This document shows, piece by piece, positions 1 to 7,935 of a DNA stretch of 11,347 nucleotides. Position 1 is the first letter of the stretch; each line of letters starts with the position of its first letter. The translations under genes were made by a program, and so were the position numbers. The notes under the pieces are model-generated. The model was not told where the DNA came from, did not search any database, and was given only the letters and a program-made list of their open reading frames with translations. The DNA is from Polynucleobacter sp. UBA962 (GTDB lineage Bacteria > Pseudomonadota > Gammaproteobacteria > Burkholderiales > Burkholderiaceae): NCBI GenBank assembly GCA_002292975.1, contig DBCI01000004.1:1-11347 (forward strand). Reading direction: 5' to 3'.

Positions 1-32
1 CGATTCTAACAAAGCTCGCTCAATTTAGAAAG

Positions 33-44
33 CGGGTTTGCCCG
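33..44 (-). terminator. weak hairpin downstream of yejF, possible operon end
   Basis: The 86 bases beyond the yejF stop hold no gene. Seen directly: CGGG-TTTG-CCCG, a perfect 4-bp stem with a 4-base loop. Read on the minus strand it is followed by CTTTCT rather than a clean T run. It could be a poor intrinsic terminator for the yej operon, but the stem is short and the T tract broken, so this is only a suggestion. Confidence 0.25.
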
Positions 45-86
45 AATTTGCCATCTTTAAGTGATTGTTTTTACTACAATTTAGTT

Positions 87-1748
87 CTAGACAAGCTCGG
101 CAGCAGCAAATAAGGCTTTGGTATAGGGCTGTTTGGGGTTCGCAATCATTGCCTCCGTTTCGCCATATTCCACCACTTCGCCTCCCCGCAAAACCATCAA
201 TTCATGGGACATCGCTCGAATCACAGCTAAGTCATGGCTAATGATTAAGTAGGCAAAATTGTATTTTTTTTGAAGTGAGCTCAAAAGAGCTAAGACCTGT
301 TTTTGAATCGATACGTCCAAAGCTGAACTTGGCTCATCCAAGACCAAAATCTGCGGTTTTAGGATCAGAGCGCGAGCAATGGCAATCCGTTGTCGTTGCC
401 CGCCAGAGAACTCATGGGGATAACGTGTCATGGCTGAACGATCAAGGCCGACTTCACGCAAAATCTCAATAACGCGGACCTCGCGTTCGGCAAGAGAAAG
501 TTTGGGTTGATGAATATTTAATCCCTCTGCAACAATCTCAAAGATGGTCATGCGGGGCGATAGAGAACCAAATGGATCCTGAAAGATCACTTGTAAGTTC
601 GCGCGCATTGCTCTTCTGGCGAGTGGTGACAGCGCTTGCCACGATTGATCTAAAACTTCGACATCACCAGCAAGGCGCGCAGTGGTCTCACCCAGAAGGC
701 CCAATACGGCCATAGCTAAGGTTGTTTTTCCAGAACCTGATTCACCAATAACACCAATGGTCTGACCTTGCTTCAATTGAAAGCTCACGGGTTGCAGCAC
801 CGTATTGCGTTTGGCCTTAGTAAACCATTTCGTAATGCGCAGTCCGGCCCCTGAGTAATTAGACTGGGGATAAGAGACGCTTAAATCATTCACTTTCAGG
901 AGCACCGGCGCTAAGGGAACCAACGGTAATAGCTCCCTCACTGGCTGGCTATTAACTAATTGCTCTGTGTAATTATTTTTGGGGTGGGCAAATACCTCAT
1001 GGGTAGAACCACTTTCTACCAAGCACCCTTGATTCAATACACCCACACGATGGGCAAAATGCCTTACTAAGTTAAGGTCATGGGTAATTAATAGAATCGC
1101 CATTTCTCCTCGATCTTTTGCCTCTTCTTGGAGATCTTTTAATAAATCTAAAATTTGTAGACGTAAGCTCACATCAAGAGCCGTCGTAGGCTCATCAGCA
1201 ATGAGTAATCTCGGTTTGCATGCCAATGCCATAGCAATCATGGCGCGTTGCCGCTGACCACCAGATAGCTGGTGAGGGTAAGCATGAAAACGCTCCTCTG
1301 CCTCAGGGATGCCTGTTTTCTTTAACAATGCAACCGCTGTCTTGCGGCATTCCACTAAAGGTAATAAAGGTTCATGCACTTGAACCGCTTCGACTATCTG
1401 ATTACCAATCGTAAATAATGGGTTTAATGCGGTCATGGGCTCCTGGAAGATCATGGCGATCTCGCGCCCCCGCACCTCTCTGATTTCTTCTAAAGTTAAA
1501 TCTAAAAGATTGACCTCAATACCGTCTGCTCTGCGCCAAAAAATTTTGCCCGTAGAGTGTGCCCCCTCAGGTTGCAAACGCAAGGGGGAAAGCGCCGTTA
1601 ATGTTTTACCTGAACCTGATTCGCCCACTAAGGCAATTCGCTCACCCATACCGATTTCTAAGGATAAATCGCGTACCGCAAATTTCTCCCGCCGACCGCT
1701 ACCAAACGACAGTGAGAAGTTCTCATACCGCAATAGACTAGCGCTCAT
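87..1748 (-). CDS. yejF: YejF: double ATP-binding subunit of peptide/microcin C-type ABC importer
   Basis: A 553-residue cytoplasmic ATPase that powers the YejAB(E)F importer by ATP hydrolysis. Two complete ABC domains are fused in one chain. The first has Walker A GESGSGKT (42-49), signature LSGGQ (161-165), Walker B LLIADEP (181-187) and switch His223. The second has the same Walker A (335-342), FSGGQ (447-451), LVLDEP (468-473) and His505. The stretch FQDPFGSLSPR near 389-399 is typical of this oligopeptide-type family. A linker of about 50 residues (260-315) joins the halves. All catalytic motifs look intact, so both sites should be active. The ATG overlaps the yejE stop by four bases (ATGA), with a purine-rich GGGGCAAGAG just upstream. 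Length is close to the 529 residues of E. coli YejF. The tandem ATPase alone could also fit other dipeptide transporters; the neighbours decide for Yej. Confidence 0.93.
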   Translation of the reverse strand: MSASLLRYENFSLSFGSGRREKFAVRDLSLEIGMGERIALVGESGSGKTLTALSPLRLQPEGAHSTGKIFWRRADGIEVNLLDLTLEEIREVRGREIAMIFQEPMTALNPLFTIGNQIVEAVQVHEPLLPLVECRKTAVALLKKTGIPEAEERFHAYPHQLSGGQRQRAMIAMALACKPRLLIADEPTTALDVSLRLQILDLLKDLQEEAKDRGEMAILLITHDLNLVRHFAHRVGVLNQGCLVESGSTHEVFAHPKNNYTEQLVNSQPVRELLPLVPLAPVLLKVNDLSVSYPQSNYSGAGLRITKWFTKAKRNTVLQPVSFQLKQGQTIGVIGESGSGKTTLAMAVLGLLGETTARLAGDVEVLDQSWQALSPLARRAMRANLQVIFQDPFGSLSPRMTIFEIVAEGLNIHQPKLSLAEREVRVIEILREVGLDRSAMTRYPHEFSGGQRQRIAIARALILKPQILVLDEPSSALDVSIQKQVLALLSSLQKKYNFAYLIISHDLAVIRAMSHELMVLRGGEVVEYGETEAMIANPKQPYTKALFAAAELV

Positions 1749-2770
1749 ACTCTTGCCCCAGTCAAGGGATTACTTTTACGGGAATCGAATGCGTCGCGCA
1801 AAGCCTCCCCCATAAAGGTAAGTAAAAGAAGTGTTCCGCCCAAGACCACAAAAGTAGATAAGGAAATCCACCATGCATCCAGATTGGCCTTACCTTGCGA
1901 TAAGAGCTCACCCAAGCTCGGGGTGCCAGGTGGCACGCCTAAGCCCAAAAAATCCAAGCTGGTGAGAGACAAAATGGCGGCACTCATCCGAAATGGCAAG
2001 AAAGTGATCACGGGGGTCAAGCTATTAGGTAGGATATGGCGCCACATGATTTGCGCATTCGTGAGGCCTAGGGCTTTAGCAGCCCTCACATACTCCAAAG
2101 CACGATTACGAAAGAACTCAGCTCGTACATAGTCCGACAAACCCATCCATCCAAATGCTGCTAACAAAATAATTAATAAGAGAACGCTGGGATTAAAGAT
2201 GGAAGCAAAAATAATTAAAAGATATAACTCAGGCATCGCTGACCAAATCTCAATGATGCGCTGTGTGATTAGATCAAAGCGCCCCCCAAAGAATCCCATC
2301 AGTGCGCCGGTCAAAACCCCAACTACAACTCCCACAATGGTTAAGGCGATACCAAACAAAATAGAAAGACGAAAGCCATAAATTAAACGGGATAAGACAT
2401 CGCGTCCCCGATCGTCTGTGCCTAACCAGTTATCTAAAGAAGGTGATGCGGGATTAGGCTCCTTAGAGAAATAATTCAGGGTCTCAAAGCGATAAGGAAT
2501 CGGGGCGTAGATAGCCCAATTAGAACCTTGAGTAATATTTTTCTTAATATCAGGATCTAAAAAATCGGTTGGAGTTGCAAAGTCCCCGCCAAAGACAGTC
2601 TCTGGATGATTCTGAATCATGGGGAAGTAAAACTGGCCCTCATAACGAACCACTAGGGGCTTGTCGTTCGCAATCAATTCTGCACAAAGACTAAGTCCAA
2701 ACAGGATTGAAAAAATCCACAGGCTCCAGTAACCCAAGCGATTGGACTTAAAGCGTGACCAGCGACTCAC
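1745..2770 (-). CDS. yejE: YejE: inner-membrane permease of the Yej ABC importer
   Basis: A 341-residue permease of the OppC/DppC branch of the binding-protein-dependent transport family. Residues 12-32 form the first membrane segment. They are followed by a long periplasmic stretch (about 35-125) containing FPMIQNHPETVFGGDF, a pattern typical of YejE rather than of DppC. Further membrane segments lie near 135-160, 180-208, 255-275 and 303-320. The cytoplasmic EAA loop that docks the ATPase is at about 226-249 (EYVRAAKALGL then WRHILPN). The motif LGTDDRGRDVLSRLIYG (116-132) is the family hallmark before the core domain. The start is GTG, overlapping the yejB stop as GTGA, with a strong AGGGGGTG ribosome binding site 9-12 bases upstream. 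It should pair with YejB to form the membrane channel. Confidence 0.93.
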   Translation of the reverse strand: MSRWSRFKSNRLGYWSLWIFSILFGLSLCAELIANDKPLVVRYEGQFYFPMIQNHPETVFGGDFATPTDFLDPDIKKNITQGSNWAIYAPIPYRFETLNYFSKEPNPASPSLDNWLGTDDRGRDVLSRLIYGFRLSILFGIALTIVGVVVGVLTGALMGFFGGRFDLITQRIIEIWSAMPELYLLIIFASIFNPSVLLLIILLAAFGWMGLSDYVRAEFFRNRALEYVRAAKALGLTNAQIMWRHILPNSLTPVITFLPFRMSAAILSLTSLDFLGLGVPPGTPSLGELLSQGKANLDAWWISLSTFVVLGGTLLLLTFMGEALRDAFDSRKSNPLTGARV

Positions 2771-3840
2771 GAGCCACCCCCTGAACCAAACTGTATGCGC
2801 GGATCAACCAAGACATAGCAAAGATCAGAAATTAATTTGGTTACTAGGCCAATCAAGGTAAATAAATAAAGAGTACCAAACACCACTGGATAATCGCGTT
2901 TCATAACCGCCTCATACGAGAGTAAGCCAAGCCCATCTAATGAAAACAAGGTCTCAATTAGTAATGAGCCTGCAAAGAAGGCGCCAATGAATGCCGCCGG
3001 AAATCCAGTAATTAAGGGGATGAGCGCATTCCGAAAAATATGCTTCCACAAAACCTTACTCTCGCTGAGCCCCTTTGCTCGCGCCGTTAACACGTATTGC
3101 TTGCGGATCTCCTCTAAAAACGAGTTTTTAGTAAGCATGGTGATTACTGCAAAACTTCCAAGGACCGATGCAGTGATGGGTAAGACTAAATGCCACAGAT
3201 AATCCAAGACCTTACCCATCATGCTGAGCTCGTTCCAGTTATCGGAAGTTAAGCCCCGCAACGGAAAGATCTGCAGAAAACTACCGCCACCAAACAATAC
3301 AAGAAGCAAGACACCCAAAACAAATCCTGGAATTGCATAGCCAACCAAAATCATGGTACTGGTCACTCGGTCAAACCGTGTGCCATCACGCACCGCCTTT
3401 GAAATACCCAAGGGGATTGATATCAAGTAACTAATGAAAAAGGTCCACAAACCAATGCTGATAGATACTGGTAATTTAGACATCACCAGATCCCACACGC
3501 TCTTATGTTGGTAATAGCTTTGGCCCAGATCAAATTGAGCAAAGCGTTTTAGCATCGCAACATACCGTTCGAGAGGCGGCTTATCAAAACCATATAAGGC
3601 TTTCACTTGCTCTAAACGTTCTGCGTCTAATCCTTGCCGTCCTCGATAGGTCGTTCCCCCGCCGGAGGACTCGCCGCCGACTGCTGCGTCCCCCTTACCT
3701 CTCAACTCCAACATTAACTGCTCTACAGGGCCACCAGGAACAAATTGCACCACCGCAAAGGTCAGGGTCAGAACCCCCAGCAAAGTGGGGATCATCAACA
3801 AAATGCGTTTGAGAATATAGACGAGAATCTCGGAGTTCAT
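2767..3840 (-). CDS. yejB: YejB: inner-membrane permease of the Yej ABC importer
   Basis: A 357-residue permease of the OppB/DppB branch and partner of YejE. The N-terminus KRILLMIPTLLGVLTLTFAVVQ is the first membrane segment, followed by FVPGGPVEQ. A glycine-rich periplasmic loop (about 48-70, GESSGGGTTYRGRQGLD) also occurs in E. coli YejB as I recall it. The EAA loop is at 249-272 (ARAKGLSESKVLWKHIFRNA). The C-terminus has the expected YVLVDPRIQFG. The start is placed at the ATG at 3840, not at an in-frame ATG at 3879. The 3840 start gives the four-base ATGA overlap with yejA, has AAGAGG seven bases upstream, and begins at the family's usual N-terminus. The longer version has no ribosome binding site and would overlap yejA by over 40 bases. 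Confidence 0.93.
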   Translation of the reverse strand: MNSEILVYILKRILLMIPTLLGVLTLTFAVVQFVPGGPVEQLMLELRGKGDAAVGGESSGGGTTYRGRQGLDAERLEQVKALYGFDKPPLERYVAMLKRFAQFDLGQSYYQHKSVWDLVMSKLPVSISIGLWTFFISYLISIPLGISKAVRDGTRFDRVTSTMILVGYAIPGFVLGVLLLVLFGGGSFLQIFPLRGLTSDNWNELSMMGKVLDYLWHLVLPITASVLGSFAVITMLTKNSFLEEIRKQYVLTARAKGLSESKVLWKHIFRNALIPLITGFPAAFIGAFFAGSLLIETLFSLDGLGLLSYEAVMKRDYPVVFGTLYLFTLIGLVTKLISDLCYVLVDPRIQFGSGGGS

Positions 3841-5726
3841 TGACGGGCCTCTTGTAACCACCAGGTAGATAAAATCCATGATTCTGCGGAGTAATACAAA
3901 GGAGGATTGGGGTAGCCCATCTCCTTACGGAATGCAATGCGATGTGTTGGGTTATACCAATGAGGAACCACAAAGTAACTGTTCCATAAAACGCGATCTA
4001 ATGAACGAGTAGCCGCTTGTAATTGTTCGCGGGTCTCCGCTTTTACAATGGCATCAATGAGTGCATCCACCACAGGGGATTGCACACCAATGACATTATC
4101 CGATCCTCTCTCTTTGGCAGCTGCACTCCCAAAGCGATCATACAGTTCATTGCCAGGGCTTTGGGTGTCAGGGAAGCGTATGGTGGTCATATCAAAATCA
4201 TAGTCATCCATACGCTTTTGATGCAGAGCATAGTCACTGGTTCGAATATCAACCTTGATGCCTAACTTTTCGAGATTACGCACATACGCTGAGAGAATCC
4301 GCATGAAGAATGGACCATCCTCCACAATCTCGAAGCGAAAAATTTCTCCTTTGGTGTTTCGGAGCGCCCCATCGCGATACGTCCAACCCGCCTCTGCTAA
4401 CAACTCACGCGCTTTGCGTAAATTGTTTCGCAGGCTGCTCGGGGCTTCTGTACTGGGCGGTGGTGGCATTGCCCCAAACACTACCTCCGGAACGTATTGA
4501 GGATACTTTGCTTGTAATGGTTTTAATAGCTTGAGTTCGGCTTCTGTCGGGACCGTTTCACCTTGGTAATTTGCACTCAGATCACTATTGGTGAAGTAAC
4601 TATTAATACGTCCGTATTGATCAAAGAAAAGTTGTCGATTTAACCACTGAAAATCTAAGGCATACCCCAAAGCCTTCCGCACGCGCATATCCTGAAAAAT
4701 AGGACGACGTAAGTTCATGGCAAACCCTTGCATGCCAGCGCCATTATGGTTTTGGAAGGCCTTCTTAATAAGGGTACCGTTATTAAACTTGGGGCCCACA
4801 TAACTCTTCGCCCAGTTCTTGGCGCGGTATTCCACTAGCGCATCAAACTCGCCTGCTTTAAATGCCTCTAGTCGCACTGCGTCGTCGCTGTATAACTTAT
4901 AAACAATCCGATCAAAGTTATAAAAGCCAACTCGGACATTCACTTTAGTGCCCCAATAGTTAGGGTTGCGCTTGTAGATCATGGATTTACCGGCACGGTA
5001 AGACTCAATCACATAAGGCCCGCTTCCAATCGGATGCTCAAACGTAATCTTGTCAAAGGCAGTAACACTACCGTCTGGTTTAACACCCCAGTTCTTAGAG
5101 AAGATTGGCAGGCCACCCACCATCAAGGGTAGTTCGCTATTACGAGTCTTGAAATCAAACCGAATCACGCGTTCAGATACAACAACTGCTTGCTTCACAT
5201 CAGCATAGATAGTTCTATATTGTGGATTTGCCAGTTTACTCATTAAGGTGTCAAAACTATGTTTAACGTCGCTTGCTAAGATGGGCGAACCATCGGAGAA
5301 CTGTGCCTCGGGTCGAATCCGAAAGCTCACCGACATTTTGTCAGGTGCTACCTGAATATCCTCTGCAATGAGTCCATATACACTGGATACTTCATCGGCA
5401 CTACCTACCGCCAAAGACTCAAACATTAAAGCGCCAATCCCGGGAGCAGTAACGCCGCGCAGTGTAAAGGGATTGAACTTATCAAAACTAGTTCGCCGAT
5501 CTGGATTGGGCAAAGTTAAGGTACCACCCTTCGGAGCCTTGGGATTGGCGTAATCAAAATGGGCAAAGCCATCCGCATATTTAGGCTTACCGTATTGAGC
5601 AATGCCCTGCGCTGCGATACCTTCGCCAGAATAAGATACCAAGCCAAACAGGGTTCCTAGGGCCAATAGCAAAATCATGGCTCGAATTAGCGCCTTGGAA
5701 GAATTGGGTCTAGTTTGGCTTAGCAT
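3837..5726 (-). CDS. yejA: YejA: periplasmic solute-binding protein (family 5) of the Yej importer
   Basis: A 629-residue periplasmic binding protein (SBP family 5, like OppA/DppA) that captures oligopeptides; the E. coli Yej system also imports the peptide antibiotic microcin C. From the ATG at 5726 the N-terminus has basic residues (R6, K11, R15), a hydrophobic core MILLLALGTLFGLV, and a likely cut near GIAA/QG (about 39-40), so a Sec signal peptide. There is no lipobox cysteine. The mature start (IAQYGKPKYADGFAHFDYANP) is typical of YejA. Further binding-protein features include FRIRPEAQFSDGSP and the YEYR-like core through RMDDYDFDMTTIRFPD. The start is uncertain. A TTG at 5771 extends the frame but lies in the fabI leader with no ribosome binding site. 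An ATG at 5678 would remove the basic n-region. The ATG at 5726 also lacks a clear ribosome binding site. First gene of the operon. Confidence 0.9.
   Translation of the reverse strand: MLSQTRPNSSKALIRAMILLLALGTLFGLVSYSGEGIAAQGIAQYGKPKYADGFAHFDYANPKAPKGGTLTLPNPDRRTSFDKFNPFTLRGVTAPGIGALMFESLAVGSADEVSSVYGLIAEDIQVAPDKMSVSFRIRPEAQFSDGSPILASDVKHSFDTLMSKLANPQYRTIYADVKQAVVVSERVIRFDFKTRNSELPLMVGGLPIFSKNWGVKPDGSVTAFDKITFEHPIGSGPYVIESYRAGKSMIYKRNPNYWGTKVNVRVGFYNFDRIVYKLYSDDAVRLEAFKAGEFDALVEYRAKNWAKSYVGPKFNNGTLIKKAFQNHNGAGMQGFAMNLRRPIFQDMRVRKALGYALDFQWLNRQLFFDQYGRINSYFTNSDLSANYQGETVPTEAELKLLKPLQAKYPQYVPEVVFGAMPPPPSTEAPSSLRNNLRKARELLAEAGWTYRDGALRNTKGEIFRFEIVEDGPFFMRILSAYVRNLEKLGIKVDIRTSDYALHQKRMDDYDFDMTTIRFPDTQSPGNELYDRFGSAAAKERGSDNVIGVQSPVVDALIDAIVKAETREQLQAATRSLDRVLWNSYFVVPHWYNPTHRIAFRKEMGYPNPPLYYSAESWILSTWWLQEARQ
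3848..3853 (-). promoter_or_regulatory. ribosome binding site that fixes the yejB start
   Basis: AAGAGG on the minus strand ends seven bases before the ATG at 3840, inside the last codons of yejA. It supports the 3840 start over the upstream ATG at 3879. Confidence 0.6.
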
Positions 5727-5774
5727 ATGCAACAATTGTAGATAGCAAATCAATTTTGGAGTAAAGGACAATAG
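5727..5774. promoter_or_regulatory. compact divergent promoter region between yejA and fabI
   Basis: Only 48 bases separate the proposed yejA start from the fabI ATG, so both promoters must sit here or reach into the neighbouring coding sequence. On the minus strand, TACAAT (plus 5732-5737) matches a sigma-70 -10 box at five of six positions and lies eight bases before the yejA ATG. A poor -35 (TTTACT) is 19 bases upstream of it. On the plus strand no convincing -35/-10 pair for fabI was found; a weak TTGGCT (5715-5720) lies inside yejA. The fabI ribosome binding site AAAGGA is at 5763-5768. Confidence 0.4.
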
Positions 5775-6560
5775 ATGGCTTATTTAAGCGGCAAACGCAT
5801 CCTCATTACCGGACTTCTTTCAAACCGCTCAATTGCCTATGGTATTGCCAAAGCCTGCCATCGTGAAGGGGCTGAATTGGCCTTTACCTATGTGGGTGAG
5901 CGCTTCAAAGAGCGAATTACTGAGTTTGCTAAAGAGTTCAATAGCCAGCTAATTTTTGATTGCGATGTGGGAAGCGATGAACAAATTACAGCTCTCTTTA
6001 AGGATCTTGCCAAAAGCTGGCCCCAATTTGATGGTTTCGTTCATTCTATCGGCTTTGCCCCGCGGGAGGCGATTGCTGGGGATTTTCTAGAGGGATTGAG
6101 TCGTGAAGCCTTCAAGATCGCCCACGATATTTCTGCTTACAGCTTCCCAGCCATGGCTAAAGAGGCAATGCCCATGCTCCGCCCCAATGCAGCCTTACTC
6201 ACTCTAACGTACCTTGGTTCGATGCGCAATGTTCCAAACTACAACACCATGGGTTTGGCCAAGGCATCCTTAGAAGCATCGGTTCGCTATCTTGCTGGCT
6301 CATTGGGTCCCAAAGGGATTCGGGTAAATGGTATTTCCGCAGGACCTATTAAAACTCTCGCGGCTTCTGGCATTAAAGGCTTTGGCAAGATTTTGGATGC
6401 AGTTGAAAAGACCGCTCCTTTGCGTCGCAACGTTAGCGTTGATGACGTTGGTAATGCTGCATCCTTCCTTTTATCGGACCTTGCAAATGGTATTACCGCA
6501 GAAATCATCTATGTCGATAATGGCTTTAGCCAAGTTGTTGGCGGGATGGATGAGGTTTAA
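5775..6560 (+). CDS. fabI: FabI: NADH-dependent enoyl-[acyl-carrier-protein] reductase
   Basis: A 261-residue cytoplasmic short-chain dehydrogenase-type enzyme that reduces trans-2-enoyl-ACP to acyl-ACP, the last step of each fatty-acid elongation cycle. The nucleotide-binding segment is ITGLLSNRSIAYGIAKA (11-27), with the FabI-type spacing rather than the classical GxxxGxG. The catalytic set Tyr146, Tyr156 and Lys163 (LTYLGSM, NYNTMGLAK) carries the same numbers as in E. coli FabI. SIGFAP (91-96) keeps Gly93, and Met159 and Phe203 are present, so the enzyme is predicted to be triclosan-sensitive. The length matches the family. The ATG has AAAGGA six bases upstream. It diverges from yejA and is followed by chrA 44 bases later in the same direction. 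No other fatty-acid synthesis gene is in the window. Confidence 0.96.
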   Translation: MAYLSGKRILITGLLSNRSIAYGIAKACHREGAELAFTYVGERFKERITEFAKEFNSQLIFDCDVGSDEQITALFKDLAKSWPQFDGFVHSIGFAPREAIAGDFLEGLSREAFKIAHDISAYSFPAMAKEAMPMLRPNAALLTLTYLGSMRNVPNYNTMGLAKASLEASVRYLAGSLGPKGIRVNGISAGPIKTLAASGIKGFGKILDAVEKTAPLRRNVSVDDVGNAASFLLSDLANGITAEIIYVDNGFSQVVGGMDEV

Positions 6561-6570
6561 AAATCAAGCC

Positions 6571-6594
6571 GACTAGTTCTTCGACAGAACTGTC
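6571..6594 (+). repeat. hairpin (inverted repeat) between fabI and chrA
   Basis: Seen directly: AGTTCT (6575-6580), loop TCGAC, AGAACT (6586-6591). The stem extends by GAC (6571-6573) with GTC (6592-6594) around one bulged T at 6574, giving nine pairs in all. No T tract follows, so it is not a standard intrinsic terminator. It ends ten bases before the TTG proposed as the chrA start and lies in the open frame that leads into chrA. It may be an RNA structure affecting chrA translation or fabI message stability, or an operator-like palindrome. The pairing is certain; the role is not. Confidence 0.55.
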
Positions 6595-6604
6595 ACCTAT
6601 CCCA

Positions 6605-7906
6605 TTGCGAGACGCTCTCGCTTTTTGGGTCAAGCTCGGCTTTACTAGCTTTGGAGGACCAACTGCTCAGATTGCCATGATGCATGATGAGCTGGTTGAT
6701 AAAAAACGTTGGATTTCAGAGCGACGTTTCTTGCATGCCCTGAACTATTGCATGTTGCTACCAGGCCCAGAAGCCCAGCAACTCGCTACCTATTTAGGTT
6801 GGCTCATGCATCGTACCTGGGGCGGCATTCTCGCAGGCGCTCTGTTTGTTTTACCTTCTTTGTTTATTTTGATTGCACTCTCCTGGATATATGTTCACTA
6901 CGGACAAACAACCCTAGTGACCGCTATCTTTTATGGAATTAAGCCTGCAGTAACCGCGATTGTCATTACCGCTGTGATTCGTATTTCTAGACGCAGTATT
7001 CAGAATCGTGCTTTAGCAATATTGGCACTGCTCTCCTTTATTGCCATCTTTGTGTTTAACCTGCCGTTTCCACTCATCATTCTTAGCGCAGGTATTTTTG
7101 GCTTATGGGCTGGCCAACGCTATCCTGAACTTTTTTCTCAAGAACAGAAGGCACATTTCAGTAAACTGCCCAAGCATCATGAGAACGCAATCATTGATGA
7201 CCATACGCCACCTCCGAGTCATGCCGGTTTTAGTCGAGTCCGACTCATCTGGCAAATTACGATTGCTAGCCTCTTGTGGTTTGTGCCAATAGCATGCCTT
7301 GTCTTTCTGCTGGGCTGGAAAACTCTGTACCCACAACTAGCTTGGTTCTTTACCAAAGCAGCACTGCTTACCTTTGGGGGAGCCTATGCTGTATTACCCT
7401 ATGTTTACCAAGGCGCTGTTGAGCACTATCAATGGCTCTCTGCCACCCAAATGATTGATGGTCTAGCCTTGGGCGAAACGACGCCAGGACCACTCATCAT
7501 GATTGTTGCGTTTGTGGGTTACTTAGCCGGTCATGCGCAAGAGAGTACTTTAGGGGGCATATTGGGAGCATGTATTGCCACGTGGTTTACTTTCTTGCCA
7601 TCCTTTTTATTTATTCTTATCGGCGCACCAATCATTGAATCAACCCATGGCAATTTACGCTTCACCGCGCCCCTAACTGCCATCAGTGCAGCAGTCGTTG
7701 GCGTAATTGCCAATCTAGGGGTTTTCTTTGCCTACCATGTATTTTTTCCCAGCGGCCTCTCTGCGGGAATTTCTTGGGTATCACTGCTCATTTGCGGAGT
7801 TGCCCTCTTGCTCATGATTCGCTTTCAGTGGGGAGTCATTCGAACTCTGGGCTTGGCTGCTCTAGTCGGGGTTCTTTTTGCCCCTAGCGGGCTTCTTTTT
7901 CAGTAA
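6605..7906 (+). CDS. chrA: ChrA: chromate efflux transporter, two-domain CHR family
   Basis: A 433-residue inner-membrane protein of the long-chain CHR family, which exports chromate from the cytoplasm; the usual length is about 400. Two homologous halves are visible. The N half has LGFTSFGGPTAQIAMM (11-26), PGPEAQQLA (53-61) and hydrophobic segments near 75-95, 105-127 and 136-168. The C half has FGGAYAVLPYV (257-267), ETTPGPLIMI (291-300) and further segments to the end. A hydrophilic, histidine-rich linker (about 172-212) separates them. The paired FGGP/FGGA and PGPE/TPGP motifs identify the family. The start is doubtful: TTG at 6605 has no ribosome binding site and begins closer to the first motif than usual. 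The frame is open back to 6554 but offers only ATC (6563) and CTG (6590). It follows fabI closely and may be co-transcribed. The real substrate may be chromate or a related oxyanion. Confidence 0.85.
   Translation: MRDALAFWVKLGFTSFGGPTAQIAMMHDELVDKKRWISERRFLHALNYCMLLPGPEAQQLATYLGWLMHRTWGGILAGALFVLPSLFILIALSWIYVHYGQTTLVTAIFYGIKPAVTAIVITAVIRISRRSIQNRALAILALLSFIAIFVFNLPFPLIILSAGIFGLWAGQRYPELFSQEQKAHFSKLPKHHENAIIDDHTPPPSHAGFSRVRLIWQITIASLLWFVPIACLVFLLGWKTLYPQLAWFFTKAALLTFGGAYAVLPYVYQGAVEHYQWLSATQMIDGLALGETTPGPLIMIVAFVGYLAGHAQESTLGGILGACIATWFTFLPSFLFILIGAPIIESTHGNLRFTAPLTAISAAVVGVIANLGVFFAYHVFFPSGLSAGISWVSLLICGVALLLMIRFQWGVIRTLGLAALVGVLFAPSGLLFQ
7880..7900 (+). terminator. intrinsic-terminator-like hairpin inside the 3' end of chrA
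   Basis: GCCC (7880-7883), loop CTAGC, GGGC (7889-7892), then TTCTTTTT (7893-7900). The four-pair stem is all G-C and is followed directly by a T-rich run, as in rho-independent terminators, but it is short. It lies within the last codons of chrA, before the stop at 7904-7906. It would separate the fabI-chrA message from the promoter of the next operon, 36 bases further on. Confidence 0.4.
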
Positions 7907-7935
7907 TCGCTCTTAGAAAGCAGTTTTGCTAGGAT

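Noticed and set aside
3..31. Possible minus-strand promoter (TAGAAT at 3-8) for a gene left of the window
   Set aside because: The -10 is fair, but the hexamer 17 bases upstream (TTTCTA) matches the -35 at only three positions and the gene it would serve is not visible.
1435..1815. 126-codon plus-strand open frame opposite yejF
   Set aside because: It lies antisense to the conserved first ATPase domain; its sequence is a reverse reading of ABC motifs, with no ribosome binding site or recognisable fold.
3695..3973. 92-codon minus-strand open frame across the yejA/yejB junction
   Set aside because: It is out of frame with both well-supported genes and shows no family features.
5727..5771. TTG start for yejA at 5771
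   Set aside because: It would begin four bases from the fabI ATG, within the fabI ribosome binding region, and adds residues ahead of a signal peptide that is already complete.
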